Assembly: GCF_024436035.1 (NCBI RefSeq)
Contig: NZ_JANFNG010000002.1
Location: 372,001-436,000, forward strand
DNA: 64,000 nucleotides
Direction: 5' to 3'
Source of the DNA: Streptomyces humicola
GTDB taxonomy: Bacteria; Actinomycetota; Actinomycetes; Streptomycetales; Streptomycetaceae
A model generated the notes under the pieces. The model was not told the DNA's origin. It did not search any database and saw nothing but the letters and a program-made list of their open reading frames with translations. The position numbers and the translations under genes were made by a program. This document shows positions 36,423 to 45,259 of the stretch, in pieces (within the stretch, counting starts at the first letter, position 1; each line of letters starts with the position of its first letter).

Positions 36423-36854
36423 ATGAAGCGTCGCAAGGCGATGGCCGCCGCGACCGTCGCGGGACTTGCCCTGACCGGATCCCTGGTGGCTTCGGAGCCG
36501 TCCTTCGCGGCGGGCAGCACGAGCGCGTCCACTACGGTCCAGGCCGCAGGCCCGAAGACGGACGGCGCGCGGGCGCTGTGCCGCAGGGTGCCCAGGATCG
36601 AACGGCGGCTCGCACGCGCCGTCACGCGCATCGATGCCGGCGTCGGTACGCCTGGCTCGATCAAGTACCTGGAGCAGCGGATCCAGAACGCCAAGAACGA
36701 GGGCCACACGGCGATCGCGAAATTCCTCGGTGACCGCCTCACCGCACGCGAGGCGCTCCTGCCCACCCTGGAACAGCGGCAGAGCGATATCAAGACCGTC
36801 GCGTCCTGGTGCGCCGCCAACAACGACGGCAAGACCGCGGACGCGTCGTCGTAA
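36423..36854 (+). CDS. Secreted helical protein of unknown function
   Basis: A 143-residue protein with a signal peptide (MKRRKAMAAATVAGLALTGS, cleavage near SFA-AGS). The mature part is mostly amphipathic helix with two cysteines (ALCRRVPRI and ASWCAANN) that could pair. No family is recognised. GGAG precedes the ATG. Its stop codon overlaps the start of the next small lipoprotein (TAATG), so the two are made together and may work as a pair at the cell surface. Confidence 0.72.
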   Translation: MKRRKAMAAATVAGLALTGSLVASEPSFAAGSTSASTTVQAAGPKTDGARALCRRVPRIERRLARAVTRIDAGVGTPGSIKYLEQRIQNAKNEGHTAIAKFLGDRLTAREALLPTLEQRQSDIKTVASWCAANNDGKTADASS

Positions 36855-37090
36855 TGCGCAGCCGTCGAATGTCCGTAGTGGTGGCGGCACTCATCGCCGT
36901 CCCGGTCCTGGCCACGTCAGGGTGTGCGCACTCCGGCAGCAGCACGGGCTCGGCTGCGCCCGCTGCGTCGTCGACGCCGGCCGCGCCGTCGGGTGACCAA
37001 CTCCAGCAGATGCAACAGAAGGTCGACGCCGCACAGAGCGCGGCGGACGCCGCGGACCGCGACGCGGCAAGCGACTCCGCCGGCAACTGA
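36854..37090 (+). CDS. Small putative lipoprotein
   Basis: A 78-residue product with a basic start (MRSRR), a hydrophobic core (about 7-20) and a cysteine at ATSGC that could be lipidated, although the -3 position is not the usual Leu. The remainder is an Ala/Ser/Pro linker and a short coiled-coil-like helix (QLQQMQQKVDAAQSAADAAD). Translationally coupled to the preceding secreted protein and followed by a strong terminator, so the pair forms a two-gene operon. No recognised family. Confidence 0.65.
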   Translation: MRSRRMSVVVAALIAVPVLATSGCAHSGSSTGSAAPAASSTPAAPSGDQLQQMQQKVDAAQSAADAADRDAASDSAGN

Positions 37091-37095
37091 CCCTT

Positions 37096-37145
37096 CGGAG
37101 TGTGGGAGGCCGGGGCTCCAGAGCGCCCCGGCCTCCCACACTCCG
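37096..37145 (+). terminator. Strong hairpin terminator
   Basis: Twenty-base-pair stem (arms 37096-37115 and 37126-37145) with a 10-base loop, starting six bases after the lipoprotein stop. It closes the two-gene secreted-protein operon. Confidence 0.85.
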
Positions 37146-37253
37146 TCAAACGTGAGTTCACGCATATGAATTGACATCGGATACCTGCCCGCGGGGCAGG
37201 CGGTCCTCGGGGGCTGTCCTACGGTCGTTCTCGTCCTACGGGAGGGATCCTCG

Positions 37254-37403
37254 TATGGCGGCCGTCCCGCTCCCGCGGCCTACGCGCCCGGCATCCCCGC
37301 GACCGTGTTCGCCGCGTACAGGAGGGGTGAGGCGGCCCTTGGCCGCAACCAGCCGGGGTGGCGGCTGCCTTGGCAACTGCTTGCCGCGATCGGACAGGCG
37401 TAA
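37254..37403 (+). pseudogene. Fragment of a lytic transglycosylase gene
   Basis: The frame reads PGIPATVFAAYRRGEAALGR and continues with WRLPWQLLAAIGQ, matching the helical start of the catalytic domain of streptomycete lytic transglycosylases (usually IPATVLDAYRRA then LPWELLAGIGRIESGHA). It stops at a TAA exactly where the catalytic glutamate (IESGHA) should appear. No continuation of the domain could be found in the other frames downstream. A reverse-strand segment around 37480-37620 also has coding-like codon bias but cannot be identified. Confidence 0.6.
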
Positions 37404-37747
37404 TCGGACCAGGCGGCAATCTACCCGTCGCCGGTGTCACCCCACTGCGGGGCGACACCGCGCAGGTGCCGGTCTTCCTCGGCCAGGTGACGCAGCGGGC
37501 GTCCAGGTCCGGCGGGCCGCCGCACCTCTTGTCCGGGGCCAGGCCGTTCCGCAGTACGACACACTGTTCGCGAGCGTGCGTCAGCAGGTCCCGGGCCGCG
37601 GCTGGTGCCGACCACGACGCCGTCGACAGGTGCGCAAGGCAGCACCCGGAGGATCGAGAGCATCGGCACCTCCCCGACAGCTCCTGATGGACCTTCCTGG
37701 ATCGCGACCGGCACGGTGCGTTCATAGCGTCGTTGCGGGAGGCTCAC

Positions 37748-38293
37748 ATGCGATCCAGGTCCACCACCGCCACCGCCACGGCGGTTCTGCTCGCCGCCAC
37801 GACCGTCGGACTGTCCGCAACGGCCGCGACCGCCGTATCCTCCGCATCCGGGGTCTCGGGTGGCGTCTCGCCATCGACGGTCCGGCCCGGGCAGGCCGTC
37901 CATGTGACGATGGCGGGCTGCGAAAGCGCCACCTCGGCGAGTGCGGACGGGGGCGGTGCCTTCGGGGCGGTCCAGCTCCAGCCGCTGAGCGGTGGCGAGA
38001 TGTCCGGCATCACGCAGGTGTACCCCGACGCCAAGCCCGGCGCGGAGTATCCGGTGACGTTCACCTGTGACGGGATGACCGCCCACGGCACGATCACCAT
38101 CGCCGGCACCTCGTCGTCCTCGTCGCCGACGTCGTCGCCCTCTGCTGCACTCAGGAAGGGCGCAAGGACGGGTGCCGGCGGCACCTTCGGCGGTATGAAC
38201 GCCACACAGATCGGGCTCGGCGCGGCTCTGCTGCTGGCCGCGATCGGTGGTGGCGCCGCGACAGCGCGCCGCCGGCCGGACGACGGGTCGTGA
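37748..38293 (+). CDS. Cell-surface protein with C-terminal membrane anchor (paralogue 1)
   Basis: A 181-residue protein: signal peptide (about 1-33), an extracellular Ig-like domain of about 95 residues (opening PSTVRPGQAVHVTMAGC, with a second Cys in VTFTC likely forming a disulfide), a Ser-rich linker, and a C-terminal helix followed by ARRRPD. It lacks an LPxTG sortase motif. The stretch KGARTGAGG-FGGMN before the helix recurs in the next gene, marking the two as paralogues. Function unknown; the fold suggests a surface or adhesion role. Confidence 0.78.
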   Translation: MRSRSTTATATAVLLAATTVGLSATAATAVSSASGVSGGVSPSTVRPGQAVHVTMAGCESATSASADGGGAFGAVQLQPLSGGEMSGITQVYPDAKPGAEYPVTFTCDGMTAHGTITIAGTSSSSSPTSSPSAALRKGARTGAGGTFGGMNATQIGLGAALLLAAIGGGAATARRRPDDGS

Positions 38294-38564
38294 CCGGCCC
38301 TGAACGGCCCTGAACGGTCGCGGCGGATGACGAGGTCCGCTCTTGTCATCCCCCGTACGGGCGTACCGCCGCATTTGCTCCGAATGGCGACTACGCGCCG
38401 GAAGACGTGCAGGAATGCATCCTTCCGGGAGTCCGGTGATGCGGCGTCAGGGTGATGTGGTGCGTCCGCTCGTGTCGCAGCCCGAATCCTGTCGGTGCTT
38501 TTATCCGGATAGGCCGGAATTGCCCACAGCGGTCACCCGGCCGCATCCGGAATCAGGAGAAACC

Positions 38565-39113
38565 ATGCAGTCTGGTCGCATAGCCGTCCTCACCCTTGCC
38601 GCTGCCTCGGCACTCGCTCTCGGTGCGCCCGCAGCGATGGCGAGCGTCGATCCGAACCCCGCCATGCCCGGACAAGCCCTGACCATCAGCGATGACAAGC
38701 ACTGTGACATGGCGAACGGAGCGAAGGCCTCGTCGACGCTGTTCGGCGACGCCATCATGTCCGCAGGCGCCAACCACATGTTCGTCACCGTGAAGGTGCC
38801 GTCGGGTACCAGGTCGGGCGACTACAACGTCACCATCGAGTGCGGCGTCGGCGGCAAGACGTACAACGTCACCGTGCACGTCATGGGTGTGTCGGTCGGC
38901 ACGAACACCTCGGCTCCGAATGCGTCCGCCGCGCCCGGCCTGCCCGGTCAGTCCGGCAAGCCCACCGCGCCCACCAAGGGTGCCAAGACCGGCCTCGGCG
39001 GCAGCATTGGCGTGATGAACACCATCGAGGTCGTCGGCGGCGCCGCGCTGCTGGTCGTTGCAGGTACCGCAGCAGTGACGATCAAGCGCCGCCGCGCCGG
39101 CGGGAAGCACTGA
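38565..39113 (+). CDS. Cell-surface protein with C-terminal membrane anchor (paralogue 2)
   Basis: A 182-residue protein arranged like its upstream neighbour: signal peptide (about 1-26), an Ig-like extracellular domain with paired cysteines (DDKHC and IEC), a Pro/Ser/Ala linker, the shared KGAKTGLGG-IGVMN motif, one transmembrane helix and a KRRR tail. AGGAGAAACC precedes the ATG. It is probably a tandem duplicate of the preceding gene that has diverged in the extracellular part. A 12-bp stem hairpin follows at 39150-39190. Confidence 0.78.
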   Translation: MQSGRIAVLTLAAASALALGAPAAMASVDPNPAMPGQALTISDDKHCDMANGAKASSTLFGDAIMSAGANHMFVTVKVPSGTRSGDYNVTIECGVGGKTYNVTVHVMGVSVGTNTSAPNASAAPGLPGQSGKPTAPTKGAKTGLGGSIGVMNTIEVVGGAALLVVAGTAAVTIKRRRAGGKH

Positions 39114-39149
39114 CCGGTCCGGCACATCGCCGGACGGCATCCCGCGTCA

Positions 39150-39190
39150 CGGCTGTGCCCCCGCGGACGCGGTACGCCGGGGCACAGCCG
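39150..39190 (+). terminator. Hairpin after the second surface-protein gene
   Basis: Twelve-base complementary arms (39150-39161 and 39179-39190) with a 17-base loop, 37 bases past the stop codon. Confidence 0.55.
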
Positions 39191-39328
39191 CGCGGGGCCG
39201 GCGGAACCGCCGGGGCTGGCCAGATGACTGAGCAGCACCACCGGGCCATCGCTCGGCCTGAACACCTCAGCCAACCGACGGCGCGCGTCAGCGACGCGCG
39301 GTCATCCATGGCCTTCAGCACTGGTCAC

Positions 39329-39561
39329 CTATGCCCGGAACTCCTCGGGGCGGTCTTGGGCTGCCTCCGCCAGGGCCTTGGTGACCTCCTCGACGCCGGC
39401 GCGCAGGCCGTAGACGGGGGCACCGGGCTGCTGGCGCCAGGAATCGTCGATGCCGCCGGCGTCCACGGTGTCGAAGCCGAGTTCGCCGACCAGGTCACGG
39501 ACAATCCGTCGCCGGCGACCGGCAGCGCCTCGCCGGCCGGACGGGCGGGCTCAGCCCGCAC
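39329..39561 (-). pseudogene. C-terminal remnant of an F420-dependent NADP reductase-like protein
   Basis: Reading the minus strand, RIVRDLVGELGFDTVDAGGI followed by DDSWRQQPGAPVYG and KALAEAAQDRPEEFRA ends at a TAG (39329-39331). This matches the end of NADPH-dependent F420-reductase-like dinucleotide-binding proteins, whose consensus is LVDELGFDPVDAGGLDESWRQQPGTP. Upstream, GEALPVAGD sits in another frame, so a frameshift separates it from the rest. The N-terminal Rossmann domain is missing, which makes this a dead fragment. Confidence 0.7.
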
Positions 39562-40888
39562 CGCTCCCGTACTGCCCGGGGAAGAGCAGCCGCAGGCCTA
39601 CCGCGTCGCCCATCGCCTGGTACCCGGCGTCGTCGGGGTGGATGTGGTCGCCGGAGTCGTAGGCGGGCCGCATCCGCAGCGGGTCCGACGGGTCGCGCAT
39701 GACCTTGTCGAAGTCGACGACGGCGTCGAAGGTCCCGCTGGTGCGGATGTATGCGTTGACCGCCTCACGGGTCTGCTCCAGCGTAGGGCTCCAGACGGCG
39801 AACCCCTTGAACGGCAGCAGAGTGGCCCCCACCACCCGGATCCCCCGCGCGTGCGCCTCGCCGACGATCTGCCGGTAGGCGGCCTCGATCTTCGCCGGGT
39901 CGAGCTGGTGCGGTGACTGCTGGATGTCGTTGATGCTCTCCAGCACCACCAGCGTGCACACCGCGGTTCGCGAGAAGACATCCTCGCCGAGGCGGTCCAG
40001 AGCCTTGACGCCCATCGTTCCGCCGTCGAGCAGCAACCGGTTGCCGGAGATGCCGGCGTTCAGCACGCCGGCCTGTCCGGACGGCGGCAGCGACAGCAGC
40101 CGGCGAGCCAGCACATCGGGCCACCGCCGATCGGCGTCCACCGTCGACTGGTTGCCGTCGGTGATCGAATCGCCCAGCGTCACCACGCTGCCGCGGGCCG
40201 GCCGGTCGAGGACGTCGATGCCGGTCAGGTCGTGCCACTGCACCGTGGTCCCGGTGAACGCCGACCCCGACCTGTCACCCGCGTGGTCGCCGTCGGTAGC
40301 GAAGTAGGACGTCTGCAACGCTTCCGGATGGGTCGTCACCGGGCCCGACACGTTCGGCAGATAGGTGCTGACCATCAGGTTCGCGCCGGAACTCACCGGC
40401 AGCCGCACCGCGTCGCTGACGAGGTCATGTCCCGCCGGGACGGCAGCCGACGGCTTTCCGCCGAAGGTCACGTTGCGGACCGTTCCGGGCTCGGCGGCCG
40501 CGGTGGGCGAGCCGGGCGCCTGCACGGCGACGGTGACATGCCCGAGCAGCATCGGGCTGGTTCCGAATCTGTCCGAGAGCCGTACGCGCACGGCGGTCCC
40601 CCCGACGCTCAGATGCGCCACCTGCCGCAGGGTGTAGCCGGACGCCACGCCCCGCGGGCCGGGCACTCCGGACGCCGGAGCGGTCTCCCAGGAGCCCACC
40701 CAGCCGCCCGTGCCCGGGCTGCAAGGACGCGCCTGCGCGGGTGCGGCTTCGGCCGAAGCCCCGGCCGTGCTCCATGCGGGGGCCGCCGTGAGCGCGACGC
40801 ATGCGAGCCCCGCGGCGACGAGACGCCCGGGACGGACGGTACGACGGTCGTGGACGGTACGACGGTCATGCAGCTGACGACGTGACAC
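39551..40888 (-). CDS. Secreted SGNH/GDSL-family hydrolase
   Basis: A protein of about 445 residues. The GTG at 40888 follows AGGAG and gives an Arg-rich N-terminus and a hydrophobic signal (about 20-40). A beta-rich N-terminal domain of about 180 residues precedes the SGNH domain: nucleophile in TLGDSITDG (about 238), GISGNRLL, ESINDIQ and the catalytic Asp/His in SGDHIHPDDAGY (about 416). Members are extracellular esterases or lipases acting on acyl groups of polysaccharides. A direct repeat near the start encodes HDRRTV twice. Confidence 0.88.
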   Translation of the reverse strand: MSRRQLHDRRTVHDRRTVRPGRLVAAGLACVALTAAPAWSTAGASAEAAPAQARPCSPGTGGWVGSWETAPASGVPGPRGVASGYTLRQVAHLSVGGTAVRVRLSDRFGTSPMLLGHVTVAVQAPGSPTAAAEPGTVRNVTFGGKPSAAVPAGHDLVSDAVRLPVSSGANLMVSTYLPNVSGPVTTHPEALQTSYFATDGDHAGDRSGSAFTGTTVQWHDLTGIDVLDRPARGSVVTLGDSITDGNQSTVDADRRWPDVLARRLLSLPPSGQAGVLNAGISGNRLLLDGGTMGVKALDRLGEDVFSRTAVCTLVVLESINDIQQSPHQLDPAKIEAAYRQIVGEAHARGIRVVGATLLPFKGFAVWSPTLEQTREAVNAYIRTSGTFDAVVDFDKVMRDPSDPLRMRPAYDSGDHIHPDDAGYQAMGDAVGLRLLFPGQYGSGAG

Positions 40889-41067
40889 CGGTCGGCTCCT
40901 CCCGCTTTGCCTGACGCAGCGAGCGCCGCGCGGCACGCGGGTACAACACGCCGCCGGGCTCACCCCTGACCACCCGTTACCTGACAATGCCTCCCAGTGA
41001 CGGTGCTCTGCGTCCACCGGCCTGTCAACACATCACACGAGAACAACCGCAAACCATCAATCACCAT

Positions 41068-41085
41068 GCCATTACCTGAAATGGC
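41068..41085. promoter_or_regulatory. Dyad (GCCATT-N6-AATGGC) between divergent genes
   Basis: Perfect 6-bp arms in the AT-richer 307-bp region between the SGNH hydrolase gene and the FHA-ABC transporter gene. It lies about 110 bases upstream of the transporter start and could be an operator for either gene. Confidence 0.35.
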
Positions 41086-41195
41086 GTCAGTCAGTCAATT
41101 CGCCGCCCGGCCGCCAGGGCCGCGGGACGGCCGGCCTGCCCGCACCTGGATCCCGGCCCACGGCGGTGCCGCTGCCCGCGGCGTAAAATGCGGGC

Positions 41196-43535
41196 ATGGG
41201 ACGGCGGATCCTCCACGCCTCCGCGCCGGAATTGCTCCTCGGCAGTGAAAGCGATTCCCAGATCATCACCCCGAGCCGCTCCTACCAGGTCGGGCGCGAC
41301 CCGCAGAGCGACGTCGTGTTCGCCGATCCCAGAGTGTCCTGGCACCATGCCGTGCTGCGCCCGGGCAGGGGCGGCTGGACAATCGAGGACGCCGACAGCA
41401 CCAACGGGACCTACGCCGACGGGCGGCGCATACGCCGGCTGGAGGTCGGCCCCGGTACCGTCATGCGGTTCGGCAATCCTGTCAACGGCCCGTGGGCGGC
41501 CCTCAGCAGCGTCCCGCAGCCGTCCGAGCAGGAGCCGGCTCCGCCCGAGGTACCCTCGGCTACCGGGGCGTTCCGCAGCCCGACCGCGGTGCGCTCGCTG
41601 CCGTCCCGGACGATCAGGATCGGCCGCTCCCACGACAACGACCTCGCCGTCGACGACCTGCTGGTCTCCCGAAACCACGCGGAGCTGAGGGCGCGGCCGG
41701 ACGGCGGCTACGAGGTCGTCGATCTGGGTAGCCACAACGGCACGTACCTCAACGGCCAGCCGGTTTTCCGGGCACGGGTGCGGCCGGGGGACATCGTCGG
41801 CATCGGCCACGCCGCGTTCCGCCTGGTCGACGGCGAGCTGCAGGAGTACGTCGACACCGGTGAGGTCTCACTCAGCGTGCAGGAGCTGTCGGTGCGGGTG
41901 GACAAGGGCCGCATCACGCTTCTGGACCACGTCTCCTTCCCCGTCGCGGAGAAGTGCCTGCTGGCGGTGGTCGGGCCGAGTGGCGCGGGCAAGTCGACGC
42001 TGCTGGGCGCACTGACCGGGCTGCGCCCCGCCGACCACGGCACGGTCCTGTACGACGGCCGCGACCTCTACCGGGATTACGCGGAACTGCGCCAGCGCAT
42101 CGGTCTGGTCCCGCAGGAGGACATCCTCCACACCCAGCTGACAGTGCGCCGCGCCCTGGGATACGCCTCCGAACTGCGCTTCCCCGCCGACACCACCAAG
42201 GGCGAGCGGCGTGCGCGCGTGGACGAGGTGATCGGCGACCTCGGCCTCGAAGCCCGGGCCGATCAGGCGATTCACAGCCTGTCGGGAGGCCAGCGCAAGA
42301 GGGTCAGCGTCGCCCTGGAGCTGCTTACCAAACCGTCGCTGCTCTTCCTCGACGAGCCCACCTCCGGCCTGGACCCGGGCATGGACCGCTCGGTGATGAC
42401 CATGCTCCGCTCGCTGGCGGACGACGGCCGCACGGTCATCGTCGTCACCCACAGTGTCCTCAATCTCGACGTCTGCGACCGGCTGCTCGTCCTCGCCCCG
42501 GGCGGGAGAATCGCCTACTACGGACCTCCCGGCCGGACCCTGCCGTTCTTCGGCTTCGCCGGATGGCCCGAGGCGTTCGAGGCGTTCGAGAACGACCTGC
42601 AGCGGGACTGGGCCGGAGGGTTCCGGGCCTCGCCGCTGCACCGTGAGTACATCACCGACGTCATGCAGCAGCCCCGCCCTGTATCACCGTCACCGCGCAG
42701 CGTCGCTGAGCCGCCCAAGCCGCAGGGCTGGGCGGCCCAGCTGGGCACTCTGGTGCGCCGCTACACGACCGCGCTCGCCTCCGACCGCACCTTCCTGACG
42801 ATCATGGTCGCCCTTCCCTTCGTCATGGGGGCGATGGCACGCGCCCTGGCGGGCAGCAGGCTCGACGCGAGCACGGCGCTCAACGCGCTGCTCATCCTGT
42901 GCGTCGGAGGGGTGCTCACAGGGGCGGCCAATGCAGTGCGGGAGCTGGTCAAGGAACGGGTGATCTACCGCAGGGAACGGTCGGTCGGCCTCTCGCGCTC
43001 CGCCTATCTCGCCTCCAAGATCATCGTGCTGGGGTGCGTGACGGTGGTACAGGCCGTCGTCCTCACCATGGTCGGGCTGTTCGGGGTCCGTCTTGCGGTG
43101 CGCGGTCCCGGCGCGGTGGGGCTGCCGCCGCTCGCGGAGATCGTGCTGGCCGTGGCCCTGCTGTCGTTCTCGGCCATGATGCTGGGCCTGCTCGTCTCGG
43201 CGCTGGTGCGCAAGGAGGAGGTCACCATGCCGCTACTGGTGCTCCTCGCAATCGTGCAGGTGGTCTTCTGCGGCGCCCTGCTCAAGCTGAACGGTGTGCC
43301 GGGGCTGCAGCAGTTCTCGTGGCTGGTGCCGTCGCGCTGGGCTCTCGGCGCCATGGCGGGGACGGTCGACCTGCCCCGGATCGTGCCGAGCGCCATCACC
43401 GCGGATCCGCTGTTCCGGCACTCGGCGGGCAGCTGGATTCTCGATATGGGCATGCTGGTAGTGCTATCGATGGTTATGGGCGTTGTGGTGTTGATGCTGT
43501 TGCGCCGCCATGAGCCAGCCGTCATGCGCCGCTAG
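41196..43535 (+). CDS. FHA-FHA-ABC transporter (ATPase and permease in one protein), Rv1747-like
   Basis: The 779-residue protein has two FHA phosphothreonine-binding domains (about 25-95, with GRDPQSDVVFADPRVSWHHA; and 130-205, with GRSHDNDLAVDDLLVSRNHA), an ABC ATPase (Walker A GPSGAGKST about 257, signature LSGGQRKR about 361, Walker B LLFLDEPTSGLD about 382) and a C-terminal ABC-2 permease with about six helices from residue 530. This is the order found in mycobacterial Rv1747, whose FHA domains are phosphorylation targets of the neighbouring kinase PknF. The kinase gene here lies 650 bases downstream in the same direction. No ribosome-binding site is visible at the ATG. Confidence 0.94.
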   Translation: MGRRILHASAPELLLGSESDSQIITPSRSYQVGRDPQSDVVFADPRVSWHHAVLRPGRGGWTIEDADSTNGTYADGRRIRRLEVGPGTVMRFGNPVNGPWAALSSVPQPSEQEPAPPEVPSATGAFRSPTAVRSLPSRTIRIGRSHDNDLAVDDLLVSRNHAELRARPDGGYEVVDLGSHNGTYLNGQPVFRARVRPGDIVGIGHAAFRLVDGELQEYVDTGEVSLSVQELSVRVDKGRITLLDHVSFPVAEKCLLAVVGPSGAGKSTLLGALTGLRPADHGTVLYDGRDLYRDYAELRQRIGLVPQEDILHTQLTVRRALGYASELRFPADTTKGERRARVDEVIGDLGLEARADQAIHSLSGGQRKRVSVALELLTKPSLLFLDEPTSGLDPGMDRSVMTMLRSLADDGRTVIVVTHSVLNLDVCDRLLVLAPGGRIAYYGPPGRTLPFFGFAGWPEAFEAFENDLQRDWAGGFRASPLHREYITDVMQQPRPVSPSPRSVAEPPKPQGWAAQLGTLVRRYTTALASDRTFLTIMVALPFVMGAMARALAGSRLDASTALNALLILCVGGVLTGAANAVRELVKERVIYRRERSVGLSRSAYLASKIIVLGCVTVVQAVVLTMVGLFGVRLAVRGPGAVGLPPLAEIVLAVALLSFSAMMLGLLVSALVRKEEVTMPLLVLLAIVQVVFCGALLKLNGVPGLQQFSWLVPSRWALGAMAGTVDLPRIVPSAITADPLFRHSAGSWILDMGMLVVLSMVMGVVVLMLLRRHEPAVMRR

Positions 43536-43583
43536 CGGGTGACAGCCGGCAGATGGCGGAGGCCGCCCGCGGAAGGAGGGCGC

Positions 43584-44156
43584 ATGCACGAGCCCGGGTT
43601 CCGGCCGACGCATGTCGCTCCTGGCGACGGGCTTCCCGCCTGGCCTGATCCCGGCCGGGGACGGGAGCGCCCCTCGGCCTGGCTCGACCCGCTGCTGCCG
43701 GTGCAGGAGACGGAACGCGCGGGCGACTGGAGCCGGATCGTGTGCTCCAACGGCTGGGAGGCGTGGGTCGACGGCCGTCTGCTGGTCGCTCTCCCGCAGC
43801 CGGCTCCGGTGGCCGGCCGCCCTGCGGCGTGGAGCGAGGACCCGTGCCCTTTGCTCGAACGGGTGGAGCGGGCGGTGGGGCGGTATCGCTGGGCCGTCGG
43901 CGAGCTTGCCGCAGGGCGAGTCGACGCGGAGACGTTCCGCCGCAGCATGCGGGACTTGAGGGTCGGCATCGTCATCGACGCGGACGCGGTCTGGCTGTTC
44001 GACGCGGACCACGACCGCTGGTGCTACAGCGACGGCACGCATCTGACGACGCTGGCCGCCACCGAGGAGCCTTCCGCGGCCTCCCGCGCAGCAGCGCAGT
44101 CCGCGGCGCCCGGCGAGACCGCCTCGCAGCAGCCCACCCGGCTGGACGGTCGGTGA
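43584..44156 (+). CDS. Soluble protein of unknown function in the FHA-kinase cassette
   Basis: A 190-residue cytoplasmic protein without signal or transmembrane segments. The first part is Pro/Arg-rich, the middle holds WSRIVCSNGWEAWVDGRLLVAL (a short beta structure) and a helical segment (LLERVERAVGRYRWAVGELAAG), and the end is an Ala/Ser/Gln-rich tail. It contains five to six Trp residues in the core. GGAAGGAGG precedes the ATG. It lies between the FHA transporter and the kinase, so it may be a kinase substrate or adaptor, but no family is recognised. Confidence 0.75.
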   Translation: MHEPGFRPTHVAPGDGLPAWPDPGRGRERPSAWLDPLLPVQETERAGDWSRIVCSNGWEAWVDGRLLVALPQPAPVAGRPAAWSEDPCPLLERVERAVGRYRWAVGELAAGRVDAETFRRSMRDLRVGIVIDADAVWLFDADHDRWCYSDGTHLTTLAATEEPSAASRAAAQSAAPGETASQQPTRLDGR

Positions 44157-44189
44157 CGGCGACGGCCGAGGTGGTGGAAGGAGCGCGCC

Positions 44190-45167
44190 GTGCCGCATGA
44201 AAACGGTATGACCGGCCGGCGGATCGCCTCGTACCGGATCGAGCAGGAGATCGGGCGCGGCGGCATGGCCGTGGTCTACCGCGCCAGGGATCTGCGTCTC
44301 GGGCGGACGGTGGCGCTCAAGCTGCTCTCCCCCGAACTCGCGGGCAACGACGTTTTCAGGAAGCGCTTCGTGCACGAGTCGCAGACCGCCGCGGCCATCG
44401 AGCATCCGCACATCATCCCCGTCTTCGAGGCGGGCGAGGCCGAGGGCGTCCTGTTCATCGCCATGCGGTATGTGCAGGGGCAGGATCTGCGGGCGCTGCT
44501 GGACCGCGAAGGACGGCTGCCGGTGCAGGCGACGACCCGGATCGCCCTCCAGGTGGCCTCCGCCCTGGACGCGGCACACGCCCACGCCCTGGTCCACCGG
44601 GACGTCAAGCCCGGGAACATCCTGCTCGCGGAAGGGGTCGACGCCGAGCACCCCGAGCACGTCTATCTGACGGACTTCGGGCTGACCAAGAAGTCCCTCT
44701 CGCTGAGCGGGCTGACGACGGTGGGTCAGTTCGTCGGAACGCTGGACTACGTGGCGCCGGAACAGATAGAGGGGAAGCCCGTTGACGGACGGTGCGACGT
44801 CTACAGCCTCGCCTGCGTGGTGTTCGAGGCGCTGACGGGTGCTCCGCCGTTCCGGCGTGACGACGACGTGGCGCTGTTGTGGGCCCACCTCAACGCGCCG
44901 CCGCCGTCGCCGAGTTCGCTCTGCCCCGGTCTGCCCGCGGCACTGGACGAGGTGATGGCCACGGCACTCGCCAAGTCGCCGGAGGACCGCTACGGCTCCT
45001 GCGTGGCGTTTGTGACCGCCCTGCGTGCGGCCGCCGCCGAGCGACGAGGCGCTCGTACTCGCCACACCCCTACGCAAGTGGACCGGCGCGCCGGCCTTCC
45101 GACGCAGGAACCGCCGCCCCCGCCGCCGTGGGCGATGCCGGTCTACACCCCGGGCCCCGGACTGTGA
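44190..45167 (+). CDS. Soluble Ser/Thr protein kinase
   Basis: A 325-residue Hanks-type kinase: glycine loop GRGGMAVVY, ATP-binding Lys in VALKLL (about 41), catalytic loop LVHRDVKPGNILL (about 136), DFG (about 163) and the GTLDYVAPEQIEG activation segment. Unlike most actinobacterial kinases it has no transmembrane helix or PASTA domain; the tail is a Pro-rich linker. The GTG start follows GAAGGAG. It is encoded between the FHA-ABC transporter and a membrane protein, and these FHA domains are its likely docking partners. Confidence 0.93.
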   Translation: MPHENGMTGRRIASYRIEQEIGRGGMAVVYRARDLRLGRTVALKLLSPELAGNDVFRKRFVHESQTAAAIEHPHIIPVFEAGEAEGVLFIAMRYVQGQDLRALLDREGRLPVQATTRIALQVASALDAAHAHALVHRDVKPGNILLAEGVDAEHPEHVYLTDFGLTKKSLSLSGLTTVGQFVGTLDYVAPEQIEGKPVDGRCDVYSLACVVFEALTGAPPFRRDDDVALLWAHLNAPPPSPSSLCPGLPAALDEVMATALAKSPEDRYGSCVAFVTALRAAAAERRGARTRHTPTQVDRRAGLPTQEPPPPPPWAMPVYTPGPGL

Positions 45168-45259
45168 CGCAGCGCCGCCGAGTTGCGGACGGCGACGTGG
45201 TGGTGCACACAATGCGATGAAGGAGGGATGAGTTCCGTCAGGCATGGTACGTCCCGACG

